DNA from: Blastobasis lacticolella | Taxonomy: Eukaryota; Arthropoda; Insecta; Lepidoptera; Blastobasidae | Direction: 5' to 3' | Assembly (NCBI GenBank): GCA_905147135.1 | Contig: LR990049.1 | Coordinates: 12,603,428 to 12,667,427, forward strand | Length of the DNA: 64,000 bases | Part shown: one piece after another, positions 43,901 to 50,149 of the stretch | Layout: every line of letters begins with the position of its first letter | Numbering within the stretch: position 1 is the first letter of the stretch | The notes under the pieces: generated by a model | The model's database searches: none | What the model saw: only the letters and a program-made list of their open reading frames with translations | What the model was told of the DNA's origin: nothing | Program-made: the position numbers and the translations under genes

Positions 43901-46900
43901 TAAAATATATCACAAAATTTAATCTGGTCCCTGCGGGATAAAGATACAGAACTTAAAATCGAATTGTAGAGCGAAGTCGAGAGCATAAGCTAGTTAATTT
44001 CAAAAATCATCACTAATTATGTAAATGACACGTGGATACCTTCAAAAGTCTCTTTTTAAAGGTCTCGAATTTTCCAAAAATGTACATTTCGGAGCAATCA
44101 AAAGGTCTCTCGTCAGCCGCTTCTCTCATCTCCTTCTGCGTTTCGTCGTAACACTCACGGTAGAAGAAATATAAGCTCAAACATAGCTATAAAGAAAAGA
44201 AAATTTCTAGTGAAGAACGTACATATATGGTCATCACATACATATACCTACGATGTAGTAATAATGGTATAACGACAATATATATAGGAAAAGGAGATCC
44301 TGATAGCTGAGTGATGAGACCATTCGCCTTGCAAGCAGGCAGTCCAGGTTCGACACTCGAGACTCTACACCAACGGGTCTTTTCTAATACCAATTTATCT
44401 AAAGATCATAAATTACGATCACACACCACACATTCCGTTAAATATAAATAAGAACTTTGGTTTCGTGCTTTAAAAATAACGTTAAGCGGTCCCGCATACT
44501 CACACGAGGGCACACGAGAGCCCGGACCAGATTGGATCATGGTTACTACACATTCAGTCGCCTGAATGTGCAGATTTCATCACGATGTTTTCCCTCACCG
44601 TAAGAGCATGGCCGCACTGGGGTTCGAATCCGGTACCTCTCGCTTACGAGTCGGACACCTTAACAATTTGGCCGCCGACGTTCTTCAATTATGATGATGC
44701 ACGAATGAACCATCAAAATACGTCGATTCGATACGTTTGGCTGATGAATAAAAAAGCCTACACATCTCTGGTCATCTAGTTCAGGGATATATGCAAACAA
44801 ACGACGACACTCACTTTGGCTTTCTTTATAAAATTCAGTTTGTCCTGATTCCAGATGGTCTTCTTGCCGTTATTGGTGAGGTAGTCCATGCACATGTTCA
44901 ATATCTGGTTGGTGACCTTCACCAGGAGCGTGGATATCTGTTTGGTGGTGTTGTAATAGCGCGAGGTGGCGAATATCATGCGCACGGTATACAGCAGCCC
45001 TGGTATGTACTGCTGCATCGTCAGCGGGTCGCAGCGGTACAGAGGCTCGCAGTACTTCTCCAGTGCGTAAAGATATTTCACATTGTCGTAGGCTTCATTG
45101 TAATAGTCGGTTACCATGTTGTCGAGTTGTCTCCATTTCTGAAATAGACGATCAGTCACGAGACTTCTGATATTTTTGCCGAGTCTCTAAGGAGTTTACA
45201 GTGCCACAATCACAAATTTATGCCAAAATTTGAACTGTAGAAAAGCGGTGCCACTACATTTTAAAATGTATTTGAACTGACACGCCCGTCACCGGACTAG
45301 ATATGTTTGTGGCATGGAAATAGGTTAGATTTTAATTAGTAATGTAGTGTATTAAGCGCGACCAGGGACGTCAAAAGCGACATCAAATATCCTTCAAAGG
45401 CCCAAGTTTGCTGTACTTATTATAGGCAGACTAACATCCGTAACGTTCATAAGGGCGCTCCTGTGATTTATATGTCAGTTAGGTACAGTATCATACTTTT
45501 AGTATCTTTGAGATAGCCCGAAAAACATCGTACTTACCTTAATCAGCCTCGAGTTGGCCCTGACCAGCGTGTGTATGTACATCTGACAGGGTTCGCTCTT
45601 GATGTGCTCGATGATGGAGGTGAACGCCGTGAGCTGCCGCCGCCAGTGGTCCAGCTCAGCCAACGGCCCGATGTTGGACGGCTCCCGCCGCAGTTGCTGG
45701 CTTTGCACCAGCACCTGAGGACCTCACCTCGATCAGCTCAGAATGGTGAGCTTTTGACTATATGATACTTCGACGTAATCTATGCTGTCCATTGTTATTC
45801 TTTTCTTATATAATTATAATCTCTCTATACTAAATATTATAAAGAGGAAATTTTGTATGTCGATTTTGTAAGTTCTTTTAGTAATAGGAAACCACATTAT
45901 TCCTGAGTGACATAGACTACTTTTCATCCCGGAAAAATAATAGTGTCCCGCGGGTTACTGCTAGTAGGAGTCAGTAGGACATATTTTGATGTTGATCTGA
46001 ATCATTAAAACTTATTAATATTGCACAAACCACATAAAACATAGTTAATTTAAAAATATTAACGTAGGTATACTCTTCTACATAGAAAAATTATGTGTAT
46101 TTTTTATGCCACTCAGTAAAACAAACAGACTGAGCACCTGATGGAGAACGGTAACTGTGATCTACATCTACCATTCATTAACTATTGTCTAATTGGAACA
46201 TGATAAATTAAAGAAATTAATTACCATTGTAATTTGTTTGATCCACTGTTTCACGTAATTGCATATTTCTTCAAGCACATGAGTCTTCGTAATTGCAACT
46301 TTCATCTTCTCTGGATCTGACAACTCTTCCTCATATAACTGCAAGTCTATATTGAACCTTGTGCAACAGTCCAAGTCTATTTTTGTTTCTGAAGTAGATA
46401 TTGAATTATAAATATTCAAACTTAGTAAATAATTCGACTTACGAGTACTTTATCATTTCATTTTCAACAAGGCTACTTAATTTCATCAGGGGTGATCGGG
46501 GTTACACTAAAGTTTTCGAGAAGCTGTGGTGGTGGCTTATGCTTATTGGCATTGTCTTGTCTTCGCAATCGCCGCACTGGCAACGGTCTTTATTCGCGTT
46601 TGCACTTTTGAGAAAAACACCCTCATGGTCCCTTATTTACGGCAATACACTTCATCACATCCAAACCGGCTCGACTTCCCGACATTGCCAGCTTGTAGAT
46701 AAGCTTCTACCCCACAATATCCAGCGCGTCGTAGAGCGGAGCCAATTGAGCCGTCCGCGCACGTAACGGTTATTTCGTACGGAGCAGAGATACAAGTTGC
46801 GCAAAGTCGTAAGTATGTATGGCGTGGGGAAGGCCTTATCAGTTCTGAGACACTTGGGCCAAACCTTAAGAAAAATATTTCAATTTGCTATTTTTATTTC

Positions 46901-49281
46901 TGCCGACTTACTTGCAAGATAATCCATAAAGAGTAATATTTTTGACACATAGTATCTTATTATGTCGTCACTTCGAGGATTGGGTGGATTTATGTCACCC
47001 CAGGCTTTCGACGCTTTCAGTGCTGGTATGTATACTTTAGTCATTGTCTTGTATATACCAGATACAACATTATCAGTTTCAGGGTATATTTCGAAAATTA
47101 CGTAGAAATAATCCTATAACAAATATAGAAAAATAATAGGTAAGTATATTTATTCACTGACACATACTTGCTCTATAGCTAAAAATATTAAGGTACATAC
47201 GTCGGCCACATTTTTACTTTCAATAGCCTTATTCTTGAGCCTATAAAATGCAACACATTTTCCTTCTGTTCTTATGGTGGATCCATCAGATATATAAGTC
47301 CTAGCCATCAATCCTTTTTGATTAGGTATAAACCTTCCGGATTCTGAAAAATGGTTAATTAAAATAAAATGTATGCATTATCTTTAAAACGTTTCGCGAT
47401 CTGCGGCGACGAAGGCCGACTTGTCTGGGATAAGAGAATTTCGAATTTACACGGACGTTTTTCCGAAGAGTTTAAGTGCGGAAAAAAAGCATAATAATCT
47501 GAAAATAAACCTCACAAAAACCTTAAACCTTTTCGGTTCCAACAATGTGTGATGGAACACATTTGTATGAAATTATTTTCAAAAAGCTATATATATCGCT
47601 TGCTAAAGCTAAAAAACTACTCTAGATTTGTTGCCTGGCTTTTGACAAGAAAATATAAAAACAAACAAAACCAAAACAAAGATAACAACTAATAAACAAT
47701 AACATTATCATTTATCTTACTTATACTATATTTTAACTATTATTTAGAATAACAGTTTGTGTGTGCGTTTGGATGTAGGTACGCGTGTGATTGCAATTGT
47801 GTTTCTAGAGGATTATTCCATTAGTTAGATGAGTCTTTGTAGGATAGAGTAAGTAGCCATATGGTTACCAGTTTCCTCACTTTCCAAATGCAGGAGGATA
47901 TAATGTGGCAATTAAGTTATGTTAGTACAGGCAACTAATATAAAAAGCGTAATGAAGGCGATAGATGCTAAGCCTGGCCGCCGCGAAGGTGATCGACGCC
48001 AGGTCGCATTTTTTCTACCACTACTGTTTCCTGTTTTTTTAAATATATCATCATCATCATCATAGCGGTCCGCTTTCCTACTGCTTCTTCTCAAGCTTGC
48101 GCAACACGTGACCAAACCAGCGTGGGCGAGTCCCCTCAATCTTATCCGCGATATCTCTCACGCCGAGGCTAGATGTATTCGTTACGTACTCGGTCAAGTC
48201 GTGTAACTCCGCACATCCACCGCAGCATTTTCATGTCATGAACGTGCTTCGCCAGCGCCAGCTAGGTTTCGTTTCGCAGATTTTACCACAGAATTACAGA
48301 CGTGATTCGCCGTTGGTTGTGCATGCCTGATGATAAACAGTCATCGCAGCCTATGATCGTTTGCAATACCATTGCAAATTCACGAGTTGCCGACTCCGTA
48401 AAAACCGTTCCACCCCTTTCTTGAAGAACTTGCTATTGTACTCTCCAGGGAAAACCTCTCCAGGTAGTAAAAAGCTTAAACAGTACCTACTAAGTAAGCA
48501 GTTCACGCATGAACACTTCCTTAAAATTAAGTTAAAGTTTAGTTAACTACTTGACAACTTAATAATCAGCCTTCCACAAACTTGCGTGCTTACCCATTTT
48601 CAGTGGTGGCAACATAGCATCACATACAACAATGCAATTTCTTCCGCCTTCGACTACTGCACTATCTAGTAGTTCTATATGAACGTCAGCATCGTATACA
48701 CCTTCCTGAAATAAAAGTTACTAATGTTGTTAGTTGAGGAAATAGGTTGACACAGGTAGAATATACACTTACAACTTAAAAGTGGACAAAAATAGTGTAA
48801 AATAATTTCAATACTTCAGATTATTGGTAATCTTTACGTACCAGCATGTACTCCGTCGGTTTATTGAAAATACATGCTGCCATCTCTATTAAATATCGAT
48901 TTTGGGTCTTCAAACCTCCCATACGGGCATTACGAGCTTCTTTGGCTTTGGCCTAAAATAAATACGTAGAATAGGGTAAAATTATGCAAATAAAAGTAAA
49001 TTATCGAATTTCAATAAGTATCATTTATTTACTTGTTTGTCTTTATAAGACTCATGCCCTAATGCCAAAGTACTGGCAGAAAGCCTACTCTTCCTCTGGA
49101 TATCTTGTAAACGCTGGCTGACATCGAGGATGGCTTCAAGAGCTGTACGGTCTACATCCACGGTTGGGCCTTCGTAGTTACTGTCATAGCTCTCCCTTTT
49201 ATCAAATCTTGAAGAAACAGACTTAAGTTTTCTTGCAGACGAAGACTGACCAGGTCCATGACCTTCGCCGTGGTCCGCCAT
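1..49281 (-). CDS. DNAH5/DNAH8: Axonemal outer-arm dynein heavy chain, DNAH5/DNAH8 class (69 exons, 3' end off window)
   Basis: Motor heavy chain of the ciliary/flagellar outer dynein arm, which hydrolyses ATP to slide axonemal microtubule doublets. Assembled by hand from 69 exons. Coding length is 10636 nt, all phases are compatible, and every boundary is GT-AG except one GC donor (exon 59). The start at 49281 has A at -3 and G at +4, with an in-frame TGA 12 nt upstream. Order: tail (aa 1-1393), linker (to about 1854), AAA1 (P-loop GPAGTGKT about 2006), AAA2 (GPTGSGKT about 2288), AAA3 (GEQGTAKT about 2617), AAA4 (GVGGSGKQ about 2981), stalk and microtubule-binding tip (3160-3545). Family members are about 4600 aa, so AAA5, AAA6 and the C-terminal domain are missing off the left edge. 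Compared from memory, motifs such as [10 protein letters not shown] and RSYNV look closer to human DNAH8 than DNAH5. The class is certain; the ortholog call is tentative. Confidence 0.97.
3350..3662. repeat. Degenerate minisatellite of about 20 bp next to dynein exon 65
   Basis: Repeated variants of a GGGCGTCACTGTACGTCAA-like unit occupy 3350-3480 and again 3598-3662, with less regular DNA between. The block starts about 10 bp beyond the exon 65 acceptor (exon start 3338), inside the preceding intron. Units are imperfect, so this is an old or rapidly diverging tandem repeat. Confidence 0.7.
3736..3980 (+). mobile_element. SINE, body only (head missing)
   Basis: Shares the SINE body seen at 20093-20440: 'taaccgatgctcttacggtg', 'gatgaaacctgcacattcag', 'ggcgactg', 'tctggtcaggttcccctggt', and the 3' end 'cgccaagatga'. 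The tRNA-like head with A and B boxes is absent, so the copy is 5'-truncated. It lies in the intron between dynein exons 64 and 65. Confidence 0.85.
4835..6155 (-). repeat. Tandem triplication of the exon-63 acceptor edge plus intron
   Basis: Three head-to-tail copies of an approximately 400-bp unit begin at 4835, 5244 and 5640 (periods 409 and 396). Each contains the 5' part of dynein exon 63 (about 70 nt), its acceptor and about 330 bp of intron. Copy 1 belongs to the real exon. Copy 2 is nearly identical and keeps the acceptor and an open frame for about 24 codons, but it is cut off after VAD and has no good donor. Copy 3 is more diverged and carries a TAG in the exon part (ACA-TAG in place of ACA-AAG). 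On the minus strand both decoys are met before the real exon. Confidence 0.9.
6370..8921 (-). CDS. DNAH5/DNAH8: Dynein heavy chain exons 58-62: AAA4 module
   Basis: Exons 8781-8921, 8006-8110, 7539-7723, 7090-7223, 6370-6501 (aa 2927-3159). Exon 58 reads [19 protein letters not shown]. Exon 59 carries the AAA4 P-loop [16 protein letters not shown]. Exon 60 carries the Walker [15 protein letters not shown]. Exon 61 reads [13 protein letters not shown], and exon 62 [17 protein letters not shown]. Exon 59 ends ITLSR and needs a GC donor (AG|GCAATT, at 8004-8005), because no GT lies at the phase-2 position that aligns with the family. The 64-bp-arm foldback at 8310-8485 lies in the intron between exons 58 and 59. 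Confidence 0.96.
8310..8485. mobile_element. Foldback/MITE-like element, 64-bp arms
   Basis: Arms 8310-8373 and 8422-8485 are reverse complements with two mismatches, separated by a 48-bp loop. No coding capacity. Lies in the intron between dynein exons 58 and 59. The arms would form a long hairpin in the transcript. Confidence 0.9.
9272..14018 (-). CDS. DNAH5/DNAH8: Dynein heavy chain exons 51-57: AAA3 module
   Basis: Exons 13757-14018, 12477-12599, 11510-11627, 11241-11336, 10939-11045, 9882-10045, 9272-9475 (aa 2569-2927). AAA3 is a regulatory nucleotide site. Exon 51 holds ILVPNVDNV and the P-loop [10 protein letters not shown]. Exon 52 holds the Walker [19 protein letters not shown]. 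Exon 53 reads YSLEKPGEF then MIHPG, and exon 54 starts with the [15 protein letters not shown] block. Exon 56 reads [20 protein letters not shown]. The intron between exons 51 and 52 carries an array of degenerate satellite-like repeats. The next intron carries an RTE-like LINE tail. Confidence 0.97.
10188..10594. mobile_element. Repeat flanked by 21-bp perfect inverted repeats
   Basis: 10188-10208 and 10574-10594 are perfect 21-bp inverted repeats (CTAAAGATGCACCAAATACC and one more base). The inside (about 10235-10565) is a dispersed repeat also present at 51281-51562, with shared strings such as 'ggcagtggtgaccacttt' and 'gtgggcaacgcattggcga'. It has no coding capacity. Lies in the intron between dynein exons 55 and 56. 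Confidence 0.75.
11688..12306 (-). mobile_element. RTE-like LINE, 3' fragment (reverse transcriptase C-terminus), broken
   Basis: The minus frame 12305-11883 encodes [31 protein letters not shown] and [10 protein letters not shown], the usual C-terminal part of RTE-clade reverse transcriptases. After a frameshift near 11880 the sequence continues as [12 protein letters not shown]. The copy ends in an (ATG)n run (11690-11705 on the minus strand), typical of RTE tails. It is 5'-truncated and cannot encode an active enzyme. Inserted in the intron between dynein exons 52 and 53. Confidence 0.9.
12780..13660. repeat. Degenerate satellite-like array (about 75-80 bp unit)
   Basis: Roughly ten units, each with an AT-rich part ('aaacccaaaatatcaaaaat'-like) followed by a palindromic core 'gagctcgcttcgctcgctc' and 'attcattgattt'. 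Units vary by indels and substitutions. The same unit occurs in short runs at 49830-50060 and 51585-51640. It fills most of the intron between dynein exons 51 and 52. Confidence 0.75.
14103..17694 (-). CDS. DNAH5/DNAH8: Dynein heavy chain exons 45-50: AAA2 module
   Basis: Exons 17472-17694, 16821-16950, 16015-16232, 15106-15242, 14707-14759, 14103-14310 (aa 2246-2569). AAA2 binds ATP structurally in the family. Exon 45 carries Walker [13 protein letters not shown] and ends MRMNPK. Exon 46 opens [21 protein letters not shown]. The Walker B region [17 protein letters not shown] spans the exon 46/47 junction. Exon 47 continues [17 protein letters not shown] and [14 protein letters not shown]. 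Exon 49 is only 53 nt. A 44-bp inverted-repeat element sits in the intron between exons 46 and 47. Confidence 0.97.
16331..16446. mobile_element. Foldback element, 44-bp arms
   Basis: Arms 16331-16374 and 16403-16446 are inverted repeats with few mismatches, bounded by GTCCTAATTGGCA. The arms are themselves partly palindromic (CGACCATGGTCG). A diverged half-copy lies at about 11372-11440 in another dynein intron. Located between dynein exons 46 and 47. Confidence 0.8.
18424..22284 (-). CDS. DNAH5/DNAH8: Dynein heavy chain exons 38-44: AAA1 main ATPase site
   Basis: Exons 22079-22284, 21861-21999, 21131-21341, 20558-20714, 19821-20014, 18751-18916, 18424-18525 (aa 1855-2246). AAA1 is the principal ATP hydrolysis site. 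Exon 40 has the Walker [11 protein letters not shown] inside a GC-rich exon. Exon 41 has the Walker B CFDEFNRI with its catalytic Glu. Exon 42 has the sensor block [16 protein letters not shown] and exon 43 reads [15 protein letters not shown]. All key residues are present, so the motor looks catalytically competent. The intron between exons 41 and 42 contains a full-length SINE (20093-20440). The upstream part of intron 40-41 holds a SINE tail. Confidence 0.98.
18600..18715 (-). mobile_element. LINE 3' tail fragment
   Basis: Shares 'gaccgccacctcacctggtg' and 'gatggagcatgcctgtc' with the LINE ending at 42590 and with the plus-strand copy at 58690-58795. Non-coding tail only, in a dynein intron. 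Confidence 0.7.
19015..19510 (+). repeat. Dispersed repeat interrupted by an insertion of about 240 bp
   Basis: 19015-19165 and 19408-19510 together match the uninterrupted copy at 42114-42368 ('ataatctccacgcttggcag', 'tgcccattttccagcct', 'ctagatcttttgcctcg', 'ctattctactctgc'). The middle piece ends in AATAAATGTCTTCTTTCTTTC, like the 3' end of a retroposed sequence. Other copies: 22612-22830 (minus) and 39485-39655 (partial). Confidence 0.7.
20093..20440 (+). mobile_element. tRNA-derived SINE, full length
   Basis: The head (20095-20162) has an A-box-like TGGCCGAGTGG and a B-box-like GGGTTCGAATTC, the internal RNA polymerase III promoter, with a tRNA-like arm order. The body of about 250 bp ends in 'acgccaagatga'. 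The head is not a functional tRNA gene because the acceptor arms do not pair. It is the most complete copy of the family in this window and sits in the intron between dynein exons 41 and 42. Confidence 0.9.
20875..20998 (+). mobile_element. SINE 3' fragment
   Basis: Matches the last third of the SINE body ('gcaatcgctccactgtaatt', 'ccaaatcctagatcatgg', end 'gacattaacttaagatga'). The 5' part is absent. Lies in the intron between dynein exons 40 and 41. Confidence 0.75.
22380..22505 (+). mobile_element. LINE 3' end fragment (same family as 23258-23870)
   Basis: 'tttttacggggtcggc', 'gcgtgggtgatgcccctggt' and 'aagcttgtttgctagc' match the 3' end of the LINE at 23258-23870. Non-coding; in the intron between dynein exons 37 and 38. 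Confidence 0.75.
22938..30263 (-). CDS. DNAH5/DNAH8: Dynein heavy chain exons 26-37: distal tail and linker (DHC_N2)
   Basis: Exons 30056-30263, 29400-29529, 28403-28566, 27757-27900, 27136-27246, 26893-27047, 26286-26371, 25720-25919, 25082-25253, 24712-24960, 24250-24384, 22938-23066 (aa 1227-1854). The linker is the mechanical lever that swings over the AAA ring during the power stroke. Conserved strings include [16 protein letters not shown] (exon 26), [15 protein letters not shown] (exon 32), [20 protein letters not shown] (exon 34), and [20 protein letters not shown] and [15 protein letters not shown] (exon 35). All joins keep frame. Introns hold LINE fragments of both RTE and Jockey/CR1 types and a SINE. 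Confidence 0.97.
23258..23870 (+). mobile_element. Jockey/CR1-like LINE, 3' fragment, frameshifted
   Basis: The first frame reads [20 protein letters not shown] and [16 protein letters not shown], the thumb region after the reverse transcriptase core. After a frame break near 23400 it continues with [16 protein letters not shown] and [20 protein letters not shown]. The order and motifs fit Jockey/CR1-type non-LTR retrotransposons common in insects. The 5' region with endonuclease and RT palm is missing. Inserted in the intron between dynein exons 36 and 37, antisense to the host gene. Confidence 0.9.
26085..26260 (-). mobile_element. LINE 3' fragment
   Basis: The minus strand encodes [12 protein letters not shown], equivalent to the [10 protein letters not shown] segment of the LINE at 23258, followed by that type of tail. 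Truncated at both ends. Lies in the intron before dynein exon 33. Confidence 0.65.
26520..26640. mobile_element. Foldback with two TGACGTCA palindromes
   Basis: 26549-26571 and 26591-26613 are inverted repeats (about 23 bp, 3-4 mismatches) that extend outward with weaker pairing to about 26520 and 26640. Each arm holds a perfect TGACGTCA (CRE-like octamer). Lies between dynein exons 31 and 32. Confidence 0.7.
27297..27472 (+). mobile_element. RTE-like LINE, C-terminal coding fragment
   Basis: Open for 58 codons to a [19 protein letters not shown], then [14 protein letters not shown], ending QKWDDMGY. The GRP..RW(T/V)D motif is the hallmark of the C-terminal end of RTE-type reverse transcriptases in insects. 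Only the last about 175 bp are present. In the intron between dynein exons 29 and 30, opposite strand. Confidence 0.85.
28636..28975 (+). mobile_element. tRNA-derived SINE with a different head
   Basis: The body matches the copy at 20093-20440 from 'ttatgtacattag' to 'acgccaagat'. The head (about 28636-28705) reads 'gcccgattcatacccgagc' around the anticodon position and GGGGTTCAAACCA at the B box, so it differs from the 20093 head. Lies in the intron between dynein exons 27 and 28. Confidence 0.8.
29784..29828. repeat. Perfect 19-bp inverted repeat (hairpin)
   Basis: Arms 29784-29802 and 29810-29828 pair perfectly around a 7-nt loop (CATCTGT). Intronic in the dynein gene (between exons 26 and 27). 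No sign of a terminator or RNA gene. Confidence 0.85.
30445..30929 (+). repeat. Left LTR
   Basis: 485 bp, TG...CA. Contains two near-identical 'ggtcaatagta(t/c)ggact' units near its start and an AATAAA at 30691-30696. Four differences from the right LTR. Confidence 0.9.
31190..31250 (+). mobile_element. SINE 3' fragment inside the LTR element
   Basis: 'catggtcaaggcagaccccg' followed by 'gagcaccactgggatat' matches the SINE 3' end. A short relic carried within the internal region of the LTR element. Confidence 0.6.
32320..32560 (-). mobile_element. RTE-like LINE C-terminal fragment inside the LTR element
   Basis: The minus strand reads [28 protein letters not shown], where GKRPRGR and KRWVD are the RTE C-terminal motif. 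Short and truncated. Part of the non-coding interior of the LTR element. Confidence 0.75.
34206..34800. repeat. Tandem repeat with homogeneous 15-bp core (12 units) and degenerate flank
   Basis: 34206-34385 is twelve units of CCCGCCTGTGTGGCT, differing mainly at one C/T. From 34386 to about 34550, and again at about 34640-34800, units degenerate to 15-18 bp ('cctgtgtggcatttcg'). Because 15 is divisible by 3, several frames stay open on both strands, but the predicted peptides are pure repeats and not credible proteins. Located inside the LTR element. Confidence 0.9.
35432..35916 (+). repeat. Right LTR
   Basis: 485 bp, same ends as the left LTR, AATAAA at 35678-35683, followed by the second copy of the TATG target duplication. 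Confidence 0.9.
36273..45714 (-). CDS. DNAH5/DNAH8: Dynein heavy chain exons 7-25: tail (DHC_N1) region
   Basis: Exons 45538-45714, 44815-45138, 44040-44186, 43423-43562, 42405-42489, 41874-42019, 40846-40990, 40665-40763, 40170-40296, 39679-39781, 38984-39149, 38584-38719, 38391-38502, 38241-38305, 37990-38149, 37448-37580, 36974-37085, 36526-36665, 36273-36453 (aa 328-1226). Strong family blocks: [13 protein letters not shown] (exon 7), [17 protein letters not shown] (exon 8), [13 protein letters not shown] (exon 9), [11 protein letters not shown] (exon 13), [15 protein letters not shown] (exon 17). The tail mediates heavy-chain dimerisation and intermediate-chain binding. Introns here hold two SINE pieces and several LINE remnants. 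Exon 25 borders the 6-kb intron that contains the LTR element. Confidence 0.95.
39432..39470. repeat. Perfect 17-bp inverted repeat
   Basis: Arms 39432-39448 and 39454-39470 (AGGTACCACATTCATAA) around a 5-nt loop; intronic, between dynein exons 16 and 17. Confidence 0.85.
42114..42368 (+). repeat. Dispersed repeat, uninterrupted copy (about 255 bp)
   Basis: Starts 'cagcccataacagttcactg' and ends 'gccggacaccacacggcc'. Homologous to 19015-19510 (interrupted), 22612-22830 (minus) and 39485-39655 (partial). No coding capacity. Type unknown: possibly a non-autonomous retroposon. Lies in the intron between dynein exons 11 and 12. Confidence 0.7.
42590..42933 (-). mobile_element. LINE 3' fragment with tail
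   Basis: The minus strand encodes [20 protein letters not shown] and PASVFPDHY, the C-terminal end of a Jockey/CR1-type reverse transcriptase, then the non-coding tail that recurs at 18600-18715 and 58690-58795. The 5' end is truncated. In the intron between dynein exons 10 and 11. Confidence 0.85.
43795..43995 (-). mobile_element. Decayed interspersed repeat
   Basis: The plus-strand end 'gcgaagtcgagagcataagc' with upstream 'gaaatttggtagtaatgtaa' resembles widespread short elements in moth and butterfly genomes. No terminal repeats are visible. Orientation and class are uncertain. Confidence 0.45.
44292..44400 (+). mobile_element. Second tRNA-headed SINE variant (head only)
   Basis: 'tagctgagtgatgagaccat' and 'gcaggcagtccaggttcgac' give A- and B-box-like parts with 'cttgcaagc' at the anticodon position. 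The sequence then runs into 'caccaacgggtcttttcta', similar to the start of the SINE body at 20093. The body is lost beyond about 44400. Confidence 0.65.
44499..44692 (-). mobile_element. SINE, head and partial body, antisense
   Basis: The reverse complement reads a head with 'gtccgactcgtaagcgagag' and GGATTCGAACCCC, followed by 'acggtgagggaaaacatcgt' and 'gatgaaatctgcacattcag'. Same family as 20093-20440, with an internal deletion between head and body. In the intron between dynein exons 8 and 9. Confidence 0.8.
45810..45965. mobile_element. Decayed short interspersed element
   Basis: 'ctctatactaaatattataa' through 'atcccggaaaaataatagtg' and 'tcccgcgggtt' resembles non-autonomous elements abundant in Lepidoptera. 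Relatives lie at 17855-18015, 41520-41760 and 57230-57415. No terminal repeats could be fixed. Confidence 0.4.
46225..49281 (-). CDS. DNAH5/DNAH8: Dynein heavy chain exons 1-6: N-terminal extension
   Basis: Exons 49033-49281, 48842-48952, 48594-48705, 47201-47343, 46912-47113, 46225-46388 (aa 1-327). The first about 80 residues are polar, Ser/Lys-rich and not recognisable. From exon 2 ([16 protein letters not shown]) onward the pattern of the DNAH5/8 N-terminus is visible, including a [15 protein letters not shown] stretch in exon 5 that matches the family's 'IFIPALRA..WG' block. Exon 6 ends in [11 protein letters not shown], the start of the tail domain. Phases at the joins are 0, 0, 1, 0, 1, 0. 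This part of the tail binds intermediate/light chains and the docking complex in the family. Confidence 0.93.
46480..46860. repeat. Non-coding repeat remnant
   Basis: 'aggggtgatcggggttacac' and 'gaagctgtggtggtggctta' recur in diverged form at 51955-52060. No open frame of note. Class unknown. Between dynein exons 5 and 6. Confidence 0.4.
48020..48270 (-). mobile_element. RTE-like LINE 3' fragment, decayed
   Basis: The minus strand reads [20 protein letters not shown], then an in-frame stop, then [15 protein letters not shown] and an (ATG)n tail. This is the RTE C-terminal region with at least one stop. In the intron between dynein exons 3 and 4. Confidence 0.8.
48390..48490 (-). mobile_element. 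LINE 3' fragment (PGEVFPGEY region)
   Basis: The minus strand reads [20 protein letters not shown], the same segment as in the LINE at 23258-23870. About 100 bp remain. Confidence 0.7.
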
Positions 49282-49576
49282 ATTGGGGATTCACTTCTCA
49301 AGCTTGTCGTTTTCCAGCAAACCTATCTTCCACTATCTTGCTGCCTCTCGAGAAATATATTTATTTTATTTAAATTGATATTGTCAACATGTATTGAATT
49401 GTTTTCACAACAATCAACGTAAACAAAACAATCAAATATTGATAGATGGTCGACTGAAATATTCCAATTTCAAACTTGGTTCGAATTGAGTTTTAGTTTT
49501 GAAAAAGTTCGTATAGGCACCTAATGATCAAATAAATGACCTTTTTCTACTAAGCCCTCAACTGGTGTAATCACGC

Positions 49577-49693
49577 CTCTTATAGCAGAACCTAAACAGA
49601 ACTGACCTGCTTAGAATGAGACAAGCTTATGTGACACGTATAGCGCTTTCTCATTCTAAGCAGGGCTGTTCTGTTTAGGTTCTGCTATAAGAG
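49577..49693. mobile_element. Palindromic element, 45-bp arms, upstream of the dynein start
   Basis: Arms 49577-49621 and 49649-49693 pair with two mismatches around a 27-bp loop. It lies 296 bp upstream of the dynein ATG, so within or near its promoter. MITE-like, non-coding. Confidence 0.85.
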
Positions 49694-50148
49694 CTCATGA
49701 TAAGCCTCAACGGCTTTAAACAAATTGGACATACATGCACGCCGGGTCCACTAGTTACTTATACTTGCTGCCATAATCATGCCCCCGAAATCATTTCACA
49801 CTGCATGCGCCGCGTGATCAATTCAGATTTTTACAGCCAAAATATCAAAATTTCCGAGCTAGCTACGCTCGTTAATTCATTAGTTTTCTTTAATAAGTTT
49901 GCTACAGCTCTTTTTAACCAAAAATTTAAAAAATTCGAGCTCGCTACGCTCGCTTATTTATTAAATATTCGCACTAATCGCGCTGCCTACTTACAAAAAG
50001 TACGCGGTTCGAGCAAAAAGTCCGAGCTGAGCTCGCTGCGGCTGCGCACACTCAGTCATTAGTTTTTGTTATAATTAGGTATAATTTTAAGAGAGGTATC
50101 CCGTTCGCGGGTATCCCGTTCGAATTGAAGCCGCCCGACTGGGGAAGT
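49694..50148. repeat. Intergenic satellite-like units and start of an older repeat
   Basis: 49830-50060 holds three or four units with the 'gagctcgctacgctcgctta' core seen at 12780-13660. From about 50095 the sequence matches the repeat at 10235 ('tatcccgttcgaat', 'gccgcccgac') up to its interruption at 50149. No gene seen. Confidence 0.65.
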
Positions 50149-50149
50149 A

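Noticed and set aside
49033..49281. Exon 1 as an independent small gene
   Set aside because: It has a good GTAAAT donor in phase 0 and joins exon 2 in frame, leading into the dynein N-terminus.
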